Shown here piece after piece: positions 9,940 through 20,358 of a DNA stretch of 64,000 nt (position 1 is the stretch's first letter; each line of letters opens with the position of its first letter). Made by a program: the position numbers and the translations under genes. Under the pieces are notes generated by a model. That model saw nothing but the letters and a program-made list of their open reading frames with translations. It did not search any database and had not been told where the DNA came from. The DNA comes from Cotesia glomerata (Eukaryota > Arthropoda > Insecta > Hymenoptera > Braconidae). Location: the NCBI RefSeq assembly GCF_020080835.1, contig NC_058159.1, forward strand, positions 12,400,001-12,464,000. Direction: 5' to 3'.

Positions 9940-12900
9940 CTAGTTTCTGTCATTTGCCCTTTTTCTTTCAATGGAACGCAGCTCTGTAAGCACTTCGGTG
10001 GTAAACGTGCTTGTGGCGTTCCAGGCAGCTTCGAATGACAGCATTTCTTCTACTATTGACTCTGGTGTGATTTTCTTGTTCAGGATCTTCTCTAACTCAT
10101 CACGCTGTGGGTAAAAACGAGGGCACTCAAAGAAAACGTGCTCCGCATTTTCAGCAACTCTTGGGCAAGACGGACACTCTGGGGAATTATCGTGCTTAAA
10201 GCGATAAAGGTACTCCCGGAAACAGCCGTGTCCTGATAACATCTGGGTCAGATAGTAGTTGGCCTCGCCGTGATTCCGGTTAAGCCAAACGTCAATCCTT
10301 GGTATAAGTCGATGAGTCCATCTTCCCTTCTCCGCAGCATCCCATAGTTGTTGCCATCTTGCTATACTATGTTGTCGCTCTTCAGTTCTCAGTTCTTCAG
10401 CGCTCAGTGTAGATGACCTCTTTCGGTGGTATAGGTTCCGTCTTTCCTCAGCTAGGACTCTAAGAGGCAGAGTTCCAGAAATGACGCACACTGCCTCCTC
10501 AGATATTGTGCGGAAGGCGCTTGCAACTCTCAGTGCACTTAATCGGTAGACCGGTCCGGCTTTCCTCCATGATTCTTGGGTCTCCAGCGCGTCTGCCCAA
10601 ACGGATATTCCATATGTGAGCACTGATGTGACTACTGACGACAGCAATAGTCTCCTGCTCTGCTTCGGGCCTCCAACATTCGGGATCAGTCTTGATAGGC
10701 TAGTTACCACCGCTGATGCTTTAGCACTTACGTGTTCGACCTGTTGTTTAAAGTTCAGTCGGGCATCCAGCGTCACCCCCAGATATCGGATAAATGGTTG
10801 CGATTCGATCTCCTGCTCGCCGACATTCAGCTTGATGTTTTCTACGATCTTTCTGCTGGTGATGAGCACAGCTTCAGTTTTGTGCTTGGCTAACTCCAAC
10901 TTCACCATCTCCATCCATAGATTAATCCGGCTAAATGTGATATCGAAAGCCAGATTGATCTCTTCCAAGTGTTTCGCGACAATCACTACCGCTACATCAT
11001 CGGCATATGCAACAAGTTTCACCTCTGATGGTAATGCAACTCTCAGGAGACCATCATACATGATGTTCCACAGCAAAGGACCCAAAACCGAGCCCTGTGG
11101 CACTCCTCCGGTTATTTCGTACTCCCTTGGACCGTTTTTAGTGTCATATTTGAGGACTCTGTCTGTAAAGTCGTTTGCTACCATTCTGCGCAGGTATCCT
11201 AGCACTTCTTTATCTTCGGGAGCTCGCATCATGCAGTCCCAGTTAGTGGAATTGAAGGCATTTTTTATGTCCAAGGCAGCCACTAAACAATACTTCTTTC
11301 TGCCACGTTCCCATCTCTTTCCAGCGATTGCCTCCTTAGCTGTATCGACCACCAGGTTGATCGCATCCAGCGTTGATCGTCCTTTCCGGAAACCATACTG
11401 GCCTTCTGCTAGGAGTGGATCGACGACTGCTTCTATTCGTTGGTGCATTATACGCTCTAATATCTTACCCGCTGTATCCAGCATGCAGAGTGGTCGGTAG
11501 GATGATGGCTCGTCCGGCGGCTTTTTCCCTTTAGGGAGAAGTACAAGTCTTTGCTGTTTCCATCTTCTAGGAAAAATCCCTTCTTTGAGGCACGAATCGT
11601 AGGTATCTAAGAATAGATTTGGCGCTGCTTTAATAGCTGTTTTTAATGCAATATTCGGGATTCCATCCAATCCCGGCGCCTTATTATTCCCTACTCGGTT
11701 GCACGCCTCCATCAGTTCCTCTTCTGTGACAGGTGGAATATCTTCTTGATTTACTGGCAATGAAGAATAGCCGAACCCTCTGTCGAGGAAACAGCGTAGA
11801 AACTATTCTTTCCAGGAGCTGTGGACACGTAGGTGATGGCATTGGCCGGCGCTTCAGGTGGGTCATGACCACCCTATACGGTCTGCCCCATGAGTCCTTT
11901 TCTACCTCATCGACGAGTTCCTTCCAACAGCGTCTTTTGCTATCTTTGATGGCCTTGTTCAGTTCTCGACGGGCCTTTTTGTATTCTGCGACCAGCTCCG
12001 CAGAGTTAGGTCGTCGGTGGCCACGCTGTGATAATCTTCTCTTTTTGTGACAGGCTGTGCGAAGGGCGTTAATCTGATCATTCCACCAGTGCACCGATGG
12101 TTTTTTATTGATGCCACGCTTACAGGGCATGCAGGTGTCGCACGCCTGGGCAATTCTCGTCATTAAGTCCTTCGTCTTCTCTACAGCATTTCCTGTGATG
12201 ATGGTCGAGTCACTGTCTAAGGCTACTACCAAAGCTTCCGAGTCAAAGTCTTTCACTTTCCATCCAGCGGCATTAGTTTGTCTAGCTGCTCTTTGAGGGC
12301 TCCGGCCAGCTGATATTTCCCAAAGTATTGCACTGTGGTCGCTGGCGGTGTAGGTGTTTAAGACTTCCCAAGAATAGTTTCCTTTCAATAAGCTGCTGCT
12401 GACGAATGTGAGGTCTATTATCGAACTAGCCTCTCCCTTGGTATATGTTGGTGTCTCACCGATGTTGAGAAGGACCACGTCCAGTGAGGCCATTGCTTCA
12501 CGTAGTGCCTTGCCTCGCGCATTAGTCTGCTTGCTGCCCCAGTCTACCGCCCAGGAATTGAAGTCCCCTGCTATAGCTACTGGGTAGTATTGCTTTGCGT
12601 CTTCGGTTAGTCGATCCAGGAAATCAGTAAAGTCGGCAATGGAAAGGCTAGGTGGTGCATAGCAACTATAAAAACGGATGTCGTTAATAGACACTGCTAC
12701 AAAGCCGATGCTATCATTGCTCACTATGCTCTGGAAGGGAAGTTTGCCACAGGACCAGATGACAGCCTTGGTGGTGCTGTCAGTTTCCCAAGGTTGGTTA
12801 TTCAGGTGTCTGTATGGCTCTGCTATTATTACTAAATCAAGCTCTAATTCACGCACGGTCTGCACGAGCAGGTCATTCGCGGCCTCACAGTGATTGAGGT

Positions 12901-12967
12901 TAAGCTGTAATATCCTCATGTTTGCTTGCTTGTCATTCTCTGGAGTGCCTCTTTGTATACCGGGCAT
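9940..12967 (-). pseudogene. R1-clade ORF2: endonuclease plus reverse transcriptase, frameshifted
   Basis: The N-terminal part (12967 to about 11770) is an APE-type endonuclease: it starts near MRILQLNLNHCEA, has AGDFNSWAVDWGS (catalytic Asp region) and ends the domain with ASDHSAILWE. The frame then shifts by one base near 11770. The second frame (to 9940) carries the reverse transcriptase: NKAPGLDGIP, ALDIKNAFNS, GGVPQGSVLGPLLWN and the catalytic YADD, then a C-terminal CCHC-like Cys/His motif (CPSCPRVAENAEHVFFEC). Together this is about 1000 residues, the normal ORF2 length. It would nick the AC-repeat target and prime cDNA there. Catalytic residues are intact. The start overlaps ORF1 by about 50 bp, usual for the clade. 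Confidence 0.9.
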
Positions 12968-14384
12968 CTGTATGTGCCGGCTTGATGGGCAGCGTTCTCT
13001 GCGCTCTTATTTTCCGCGCATAATACACACTTCACTGGGTTTTTACAGTCCGCAATCTTGTGTCCTTCTTGGCTGCATCTGATGCATAGCTTGGATCGAT
13101 CTGTCTTGCTTCTGCACTGGGATCCGTGGTGCCCGAAATGCCAGCATTTGTAGCATTGGGTAGGTTTCCTCGTGGCTCTAATTCGGCAGTTGACCCAGCC
13201 AATTCGGATTTTACCGCTTCCTTCTAATATCTTCTGAGCTGCTGCAGCCGGTAGTGTCACGACAGCGGTTTGGGTACCTCTGTAGGCTTTGCGGATCTTG
13301 ATTGTCTCTGGTAGTATTTCGCAGAGCTCCTTGGTTACCGTATGCAGGGCAGCCTGAATATCCTCCTTTTTTGTGGTGTCATCTAGGTCTCGGATCTCGA
13401 TGTCTTCTTGTGGCCCTTTGCAGATCACTTTGGCCTCCTCCTTAAAAATGTTTGCGATGGTATGTTGCAAGCCTTGGCCTTTGTCCACGCACTTCCGCGA
13501 AATCGTAATCAGCAAGTCCCCGCTTCTGGTCTTGTTGATCTTGTCCACTGTTGTGCGAACTTGCTCATCAGGGACGTCCTTCTTTATGCGACGCAAAATC
13601 TCGGCGTACTTTGCTTTCTCGGCCGGGCGGATGATCAGTGTGTCGGGTCTGATCCATTTGAGCGGTTTTTTGCGCTTAGGTTCCGGCCTGGGCTTTTTTG
13701 GAGGCTCCTTTGGGAGCTGTTCTTTGGCTAGCCTCCGTTTCTCTTTCCTTGTGTGGAGATCTTTCCAATCAGTCACGTCTTTTTTTTCGGCGTTCTGCTT
13801 CATCACGTTTTTCGGAGGACTTGGTTTCAAGTCCTTTCTCTTCGTCAATCGCCCATCTATTCCATCTGGGGAGTTTCGGTCCTTCCTCTTGTTAGTTGTT
13901 GGAAGTATGGCTACTTGTTGGAAGTATGACCTTCGTCTTTAGCATCAGATTCACCGTCACCATCGCCTCCGGTGTCCATTGATTCTTCGATCTCCACAGT
14001 AAGTTGACTGCTCTTCTCCGGCGTAAAACGAGGAGTGAGTCGTCGAGGTGACTGCCATTCTTCGTCCAGTTTTTTAAACCTTCGAAGGGCGTTAACTACC
14101 CCGGTTGCCTTGGCCTTTATCTCTTTATGGATATTGATCTTTGATTGGACAAACTCATGCAATTCGCTGGTCAGCTTTTCGAGGTGTTCCAGCGCTTGCG
14201 TCCGCTTCATCTCAGCGCTTACGGTAATCGCTGCTTCTTGGGCGTGAGGCCCACTAATACTCCTGTCCTTTTCTTGATTTTTCGTTTCTTCCATTATTTT
14301 GAGTGATACTCCAAAGCAAAAGGTCGTCTCCGAACGCGATGCCTCCGGAAGTGGAGGGGTGATCACTCTTACAGCTACCTCCAT
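12916..14384 (-). pseudogene. R1-clade ORF1 (Gag-like nucleic-acid-binding protein), frameshifted
   Basis: An upstream frame (14384-13911) and a downstream frame (about 13920-12916) together resemble a Gag-like ORF1. The C-terminal part has three consecutive zinc-knuckle-like motifs: CYKCWHFGHHGSQC, CIRCSQEGHKIADC and CVLCAENKSAENAAHQAGTYRC. The upstream part is charged, with a coiled-coil-like stretch (AEMKRTQALEHLEKLTSELH). A nearby tandem duplication of about 19 bp (unit beginning CATACTTCCAACAA, around 13890-13925) sits exactly where the frame changes and may have caused the shift. The product would bind the LINE RNA. Confidence 0.8.
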
Positions 14385-14863
14385 TGCTATAAGAGCTTTC
14401 GGTCATTGAAGCGGGAAATCTCAACCGCTTCGACCCTGCACCTGCTTCCTTCATCGGCTTCCTCTTGCTCCCGTGGGTGCGGCACGTAGATGCCGGGAGT
14501 TACCACGTACACCGCGCTATAAGGATCATTTCGCACATCTCTTTCGAGCAGCGTCACCTTATCCGCTTGCGTACGTGACCCTAGGTCAGATGGTGTGACC
14601 AACCCTTCCTGCCGAAAGGGGAGTTTTCGTTTTTTACCGCGAGAGCTATTTTATTTCGCTCTTACCCTCTGCTCCGAAGAACAGCGAGCTTTCTCCGACC
14701 CACAAGGATACACGGACGGTGGCTGTTACTCTTCAGCTCCGATGCCTGATTTGGTCCGCGAGGGCTATTTTATTTCGCCCCAATCCACCGATCTCACGAC
14801 CGGTTAGGACCCCCCTATCCACCACCTGGGGACGCGCCCGGTGGGAGTTTGGCTTCTTCCGAC

Positions 14864-14865
<2 letters not shown>
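14385..14865 (-). other. 5' UTR of the R1-clade LINE
   Basis: GC-rich leader between the AC-repeat junction and ORF1. Short ORFs of 60-70 codons overlap it on both strands but show no recognisable domain. It contains repeated GAGAGCTATTTTATTTCGC-like words (14640-14660, 14760-14780), possibly part of an internal promoter. Confidence 0.6.
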
Positions 14866-14902
<37 letters not shown>

Positions 14903-14942
14903 TGTGTGTCTGTGTCTGTGTGTCTGTGTCTGTGTGTCTGTG
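14866..14942 (+). repeat. (TG)n and TGTC microsatellite at LINE 5' junction
   Basis: TG run followed by TGTCTGTG variants up to TTACGCATAAAC. It corresponds to the CA/CAGA tract at 3980-4082 in the other arm and marks the 5' flank of the LINE target. Confidence 0.92.
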
Positions 14943-15102
14943 TTACGCATAAACAAACATTGTAACAAGCAACTACAATTAAGTATTAATAAAGTTGTAC
15001 GATATTTGTATCATCTGGATATTGTAAACAAATAATAAAATGTCTCAAGATAATAATAATAGTGTGCGCCCTTTTCAAACCAACGCTATTCCGACATATA
15101 TA

Positions 15103-17100
15103 CTAGCTGTTACCCGCCCGCTACGCTGTGCGTTTATAGAATTGTATTTGTAGATTTAAACTTGAAATTTAATTGGAGTATTGTATTGACTAACAGAGAT
15201 TCCAAATTTCATCGAATTGGCATTTACTTTTTATCCATGTGATCATTCTCGCTAGTATTTATTGTAATTTTCAATGTGCAATTAATATAACATTCCCGTG
15301 GCATTCTTCCAAAAATGAATAATAATTGACACGAAGAAAAAAATTTGAAATGAGCATTAAAAGTTTCAGTTAAAGTTATTGTAGGTCTCATAAGTGAAGT
15401 TGAAATCTGCTTAGCTCAAAGTGTAGCGAGTTTCGCTGTTAATTAAAATCTCCTCCGTAATAAGAACAATTCATCGGTTAGTGATCAGCAAAAATAAAAT
15501 GTATGTTAATCTCTAAGTCCGTTGACTGAATAGCTACATGTAAAGTAAAATTTTGGAAACGTTATAATGACTTTTTAGCCGCTGCCAAAGAGACGATTGT
15601 TGTTAGAAAATATAATTATTAAGAAAGAAAAATATTTAAATCCGTTGACTTTGGAGGCCATTACTGTGATTTCCTGTTTCTCTTGAGATTCTATCAAATT
15701 TTATATCTGTTGGAACAATATGAATTTTTTGACAATTATCACTTCTGCACTCCTGTGTAGGGGAGGTATTTCGTAAGATCCTATTCGAGATGATTTCTAC
15801 ATTATAAACAAAAGGTTCTAACAAAAGTTCGAGGCCATAGAAACTATTGTTTAAAATAAAAGATTTTCATTGTTAATGCACCCGCAATCCTTTTTGGACT
15901 GGAATTCGAGAAAATGCATTCTTAGCTGAACTTGACACCGTACACAAAGATGCCTACCAAATTTGGAGTCTGTAGGAGTTATAATTTGTAAATTAAAATT
16001 TTAGATTTTACAACTCAGCCCCGCAATCCCTATTAGGAGTAGAATTTATTAAAATTAATTTTGAAATGATCTCTTCATAAGAAATAAAAGATTTCTACCA
16101 AATTTATAGTTTTTAGAAGCTATATTTTGGAAATTAAGATTTTTTATTGTCATCACTCACTCCCTCGATCCTCATTGGACGTGATTCTATATCACATATA
16201 GAAGACTTCTTCTACTCAATTTGGAGTATGTAGGAGCTATATTTTAAAAATCAAAATTTTTTTTTGTCAACACCCACTCGCTCAATCCATATTTGGAGTA
16301 AGTTGTCACAAAATCCACTCTTAGATCATTTCTACCACACATATAGCAGATTCTTACCGAATTTAGAACCTATAAGAGCTATAGCTTGAAAATTGAAAAT
16401 TTTCATTGTTAACACCCACCCCCGCAATTCATATTTGGAGTAGGTTGTCATTAAATTCGCTTATAGATCATTTCTACCTCATATGTAGCAGATTCTTACC
16501 AAACTTGAAGTTTATGGGAGCTATAGCTTGGAAATTAAAAATTTTTATTGTTAACACCCACCCCCGCGATCCCCTGTTGAGTGAGCTATCGTAAAATTCG
16601 TTCATAAATGATTTATTCATCACTTACAGAAAATTCCTACCAAACTTGGAGTTTGTAGGAGCTATAATTTGAAACTTAAAAATTTTCATTGTTAATACCC
16701 ACCCCTGCAATCCCCTGTGGGGAGAAAAATTGTAAAATTCGTCCATAAATGATTTTTACATCACTTATAGAAAATTCCTACCAAATTTGGAGTCTGTAGT
16801 TGGAAAATTAAAAGTTTTCATTGTTGATAACCCACCCCCACAACCCCCTGTGAGGTGATCTATCGTAAAATTCATTCATATACTATATCTACATCTCTGA
16901 CAGAAGATTCCTACCAAATTTGGAGTCGATAGGAGCTATAGTTTAAAAACGGGAATTTTTCATTGTTAACGCCCCCGCAACCCCCCTTGTGGGTGGAATT
17001 TCGTAAAATCCGTTCTTAGCTGACCTCTACTCGGCGAAAGGAATATTCCTACCAAATTTCAAGTCTTTAGGTCTTATAGTTCCAGAGATATCGTGATGAG
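15103..17100 (-). mobile_element. Helitron-like element with internal repeat array, right arm
   Basis: The minus-strand 3' end is at 15103-15106 (CTAG after a GC-rich hairpin on the minus strand), the mirror image of 3822-3825. Rightward there is an array of diverged units from about 15650 to 17100, each with a 'CACCCCCGCAATCC' block and a 'TACCAAATTTGGAG' block. This array is longer than in the left arm. Short ORFs inside are not convincing. Confidence 0.55.
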
Positions 17101-17136
17101 TGACTATATCTATAGAAAGTCTCCTATATATATATA

Positions 17137-17921
17137 CTAGCTGATACCCGCCCGCTTCGCTGGGCATACAATAAAATTTTATGTTGTAACCTAGATGAAA
17201 AATATAAACAAAATGATTAATTTCAAAAAGATAATTAATATAAATTTTGAATTAGAGAAAAGTGATTGTTTATGATAACCGGTGTTAGCGAGTATTAAAT
17301 ATATGAGAAAAGTATTTTATTATTAATAATCAATCAATCAATGGGTCAGTTAGTCAGTAAATCTGTCATTAGACAGATTTCCGCATCACCCATGACGTAC
17401 TGTGTAATGAGATGCGTTCCCATTATAATAATGTTATCCTAAACATTTAGTCTAGACCGGATAGGTCAAATGGTAGAGTAGCCGACATGTCACCGGAAGG
17501 TTCTGGGTTCGAATCCCTGTCCGAGCTATCTGAATTTTTTCTCGCATATTCTGTAAACTCTTATTAAGAAGGTCCTTCCTATTTCTTTCTCAATCTCTTC
17601 CTCCTCCAATTATTCTGTTACGTGAATGTTGGAACGATTCACGTAATAATTATCCGTAACTCCTATTCTTTTCCGCTTCATAGTATTATTTAATTTTAAA
17701 AATGTCAATAATTTTTTAATTTTAAAAAATGTTAATAATAAAATACTTTTCTCATATATTTAATACTCGCTAACACCGGTCATCACAAACAATCACTTTT
17801 CTCTAATTCAAAATTTATATTCATTATCTTTTTGAAATTAACCATTTTGTTTATATTTTTCATCTAGGTTACACCATAAAAATTTATTGTATTCCTATCG
17901 AAGCGGGCGGGTATCAGCTAG
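17137..17921. mobile_element. Fold-back element with two outward Helitron-like ends
   Basis: Both ends carry CTAGCTGATACCCGCCCGCTTCG in inverted orientation (CTAG at 17137-17140 and 17918-17921). Inverted similarity extends about 195 bp inward (17137-17335 against 17728-17921), roughly 93% by eye. The centre includes a tRNA-like sequence and unremarkable AT-rich DNA. There is no ORF of note. Confidence 0.7.
17456..17527 (+). other. tRNA-like sequence (A and B box) inside the fold-back element
   Basis: Contains TAGGTCAAATGGTAGAG (A-box/D-arm form) and GGTTCGAATCC (B-box/T-arm), 50 bp apart, as in a tRNA gene. The T stem pairs well; the acceptor and anticodon stems pair poorly, so I do not call a functional tRNA. 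Confidence 0.5.
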
Positions 17922-18300
17922 TTATTAATAAATTCATAACAAATTAAGTGGTATTAAAAAATATATTTATTATTACTCATTTTATTAGAAATTATCTTAA
18001 ATCGACCGTTTTTATAATAATTTAACGATATCGTTGTAAAATTTTAGAGAAGACGCATCAGACACAATTTACCATTTTAATTTTAATCATTAAAATCAGT
18101 ATAATCATTTAACAATATCAACTTGATAATATTTATGTTTAATTTATCTGTGTTATGATATAATCGAGTTCATCCTTCATGATTATTCCAATACATATAA
18201 GTTATTTCAGTTATTAATGATTTAGCTATTCTTTCTTAAAAAACGTATGATTATGAATTCCTACTGTCCCAACAGTCAATCGATAAAATTTAAAATCAAT
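17922..18300. other. AT-rich spacer
   Basis: I see no gene, RNA or clear repeat here; mostly A/T-rich DNA. Confidence 0.6.
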
Positions 18301-18314
18301 CATTTTGACAGTTA

Positions 18315-18465
18315 TTATAGCAACGGTAACCATGATAACGGTAACCATGGTAACGGCAACCATGGTAACGGTAACCATGGCAACGGTAACCACGGCAACG
18401 GTAACCATAGCAACGGTAACCATGGCAACGATAACCATGACAATGGTAACCATGGCAACGGTTGA
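18315..18465. repeat. 15-bp minisatellite, unit GGTAACCATGGCAAC
   Basis: About ten tandem 15-bp units with few substitutions. Shorter runs of the same unit occur at 5217-5270 and 8875-8915, each followed by the same purine-rich sequence, so the array belongs to that repeat family. The 15-bp period leaves both strands open (NHGNG and VTMVT peptides), but these are repeat artefacts. Confidence 0.9.
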
Positions 18466-18479
18466 TTAGCGTGGGTGGT

Positions 18480-18825
18480 TGTAGGGGGGTTGAGTTCGAT
18501 AATTTACGGGTGCCACTGATGGTTTCTTAGATTAGAGGGTCAAAATGATATTTCGCTCCCAAAAAAAGAGAGAGATATAGGGAAGGGGAAAGATTATAGG
18601 GCACGGGAGGGGAGGAGAAGAATGAGAGGGAGGGGAGTGGAGGGCATATGTGATGGTAGACGAAAAATTCATTTTGGCTAGGAATTGCGTAAAATCCGTT
18701 CTTAGTGAGCGTCTACATCACGAATGGAGTAACTATGCTAAATTTCAAGTCAATCGGGCGAATAGTTTCAGAGATCTCGTGATGAGTGAGTGGTATTTCG
18801 CTTATATATATATAGATATATTTAC
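18480..18825 (+). repeat. Third copy of the palindrome-arm repeat
   Basis: Matches 5290-5560 with moderate divergence, including the GAGAGAGAT run, TGATGGTAGACGAAAAATTC and ATTTCGCTTATATATA. It stands outside the palindrome, so this part of the arm belongs to a dispersed family. Confidence 0.8.
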
Positions 18826-19215
18826 AGGGTGTCCCATAAGTCACGGACGCCATTGAAGCATCTGATGAAAAAAATAATTCTGAGACGAGAAGTCCTTAGC
18901 CATTTTTCAATTAACCGCATAGATAATTAATTATTAATTAAAAATAACGTATCTTTATTTGTTAGAGAGAGAGAGAGCGCCAGTGTCCAGTAAAGTATGT
19001 GCCAAACAAAGACACAACTAACTATATGACTAACTAGTTTTTATAGCTAACGTAGTCACACATATTTACTTACACATTCACACGTGCAAGCGTCTTCGTT
19101 GGAACGCACTTGACTTGACACTAGCGCTCTCTCTCTAACGCATAAAAGGACGTTATTTTAATTAATAATTAACTATCTATTCGTCTGATTAAAAAATGGC
19201 TAAGGACTTTTAGAA
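18826..19215. mobile_element. Small inverted-repeat element (MITE-like)
   Basis: Starts ACAGGGTGTCCCATAAGTCA, a mariner-style end. Positions 18888-18985 (GTCCTTAGCCATTTTTCAA onward, then GAGAGCGCCAGTGTC) are mirrored by 19105-19212. No coding capacity. Confidence 0.55.
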
Positions 19216-20250
19216 GCGGAACCCACAGAGTTCTCTCAAATTTAAATTTCCTGTGAGTTTGAACTGATTCGGACTTATAGATTTCGAAAAATCTCAAAAA
19301 AATTTTATTAAATCGGTTTTTTTTTGGAATAACTTTTAAACGGCTTTATCGATAAACTCCAAAAACTAATCAGCTCTTAAGCTTGAAAAACTACGTCGAT
19401 CGATCGCCGCTAGTTCGATCAAAATTGGTTGATTCGTTCGAGAGATATATGAAATAATTAGATATAAATGAAATAATTATTAAAGCTCGAAAAAACACGT
19501 AGATTGCCGTCAAGAACGTGAAAAGCGGTTTATTGGTTCGAGAGATTTCCTTGACGAAAAATTTGGGAACAAGTGTTTTTATTAACACAAACTCCGACAT
19601 TTCTTTTCGGATCGTTTTTGATGTAACGACATAACTATACGAGCTCTAAAAACTACGTCGATCTTATCTAAAAACGTCGAAATCGATTGACTGGTTCATG
19701 AGTTATCGTTGTCTCAGTAAAAGTGAATTTTTCAAATTTTTCTTAAATTTTCGGTCTGATCGATTTGTGTTTTAAAGTAAATCATACAATTCAGAAAACT
19801 GCGTCGAATGCTGCCAACCGCGTGAAAATCGGTTTATTCATTCAAAAATAATTGCAGTTCGACAATTTTAAGAATAGTGTTTTCTTAAATTGCTATCAGG
19901 CTATTGAGCTCGAAGAGGTCAAAATAACACATAAATTGTAATTTTAAACTCCGAGAGCTCAAAAACGTCATAAGTGCAATTTCAAGCGCTTATGTATTGA
20001 ATTAGCGTGAAGTTGCAGGGATGGACTTCAGGGTTAACCATTTTCCTAATTTTTAACTTCCCGTTAAAAAAGTTGAAAATTTCAAAAAATCGGAAAGTTC
20101 TTGGTTTTACCCCGTTTTTCGAAAATCGAGTTTTCATCAAATCTCGAAGTTTTAAGGTACTAGGAAGCTTCCCTGACTATTCCCGCAATGGTGTCCGTAC
20201 GTCTGTATGTATGTATGTGTGTGTATGGATGCCCTGTTTTTTCAAAGAAA
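19216..20250 (+). repeat. AACTTCCCGCTA-family repeat
   Basis: Long non-coding repeat with recurring phrases on the theme of 'TCGATCGCCGC...CAAAATTGGTTGATTCGTTCGAGAGATAT' and 'GAGCTCAAAAACGTC'. These are shared with 27590-28370, 30905-31590 and 43000-43590. It ends with the CTTCCCG...TTACCCCGTTTTTC block and a short GTATG microsatellite. ORFs here are spurious. Confidence 0.65.
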
Positions 20251-20267
20251 AAATTTTTATGTCTGTT

Positions 20268-20358
20268 AATTAAATATAAGCATATATAATTATATATACT
20301 TATATATAATTACATATAAGCATATATAATTATATATACTTATATATAATTACATATG
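20268..20358. repeat. Short tandem ATATAATTATATATACTT repeat
   Basis: Two and a half units of about 40 bp made of TATATAATTA words, just before the CCCTGGCGG element. Confidence 0.7.

Larger units (their letters stand above)
9672..14865 (-). mobile_element. R1-clade non-LTR retrotransposon inserted in (AC)n
   Basis: Nearly full length, minus strand: 5' UTR (about 14865-14385), ORF1 with CCHC knuckles, ORF2 with endonuclease and reverse transcriptase, then a 3' UTR ending CCCCCCTAAGATAAA at 9672. The element is followed directly by AC repeat on its 3' side and preceded by AC repeat on its 5' side (TG on the plus strand from about 14866). Some R1-clade lineages (Waldo, Mino) are known to target AC-type simple repeats, which fits. 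Each ORF carries at least one frameshift, so this copy is probably dead but young. It lies inside the right palindrome arm. Confidence 0.92.
2464..16425. repeat. Giant inverted duplication (palindrome) with Tc1-like spacer
   Basis: Left arm 2464-5821 reappears reverse-complemented at 8375 to about 16425. The spacer is the Tc1-like element 5822-8374. The inner arms (about 4222-5821 against 8375-9895) look almost identical base for base. The outer Helitron-like parts differ at a few to several percent. The right arm is longer because it keeps about 5.2 kb of an R1-clade LINE that is reduced to about 380 bp on the left. The (TA)n tract is also much longer on the left (about 5566-5626) than on the right (about 8570-8580). 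Confidence 0.85.

Noticed and set aside
10616..11500. 294-codon plus-strand ORF
   Set aside because: It is the antisense shadow of the LINE reverse transcriptase, whose motifs are on the minus strand.
2464..16425. Palindrome as a pure assembly artefact
   Set aside because: An artefact would give identical arms. These arms differ in LINE content, TA length and by several percent in the outer parts. Not fully excluded for the inner, near-identical 1.5 kb.
17456..17527. Functional tRNA gene
   Set aside because: The T arm is good, but acceptor and anticodon stems do not pair properly and no clear anticodon loop can be set. Kept as tRNA-like only.
18247..18465. ORF of NHGNG repeats and its opposite-strand VTMVT partner
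   Set aside because: A 15-bp minisatellite stays open in all frames by its period; both strands are open at once.
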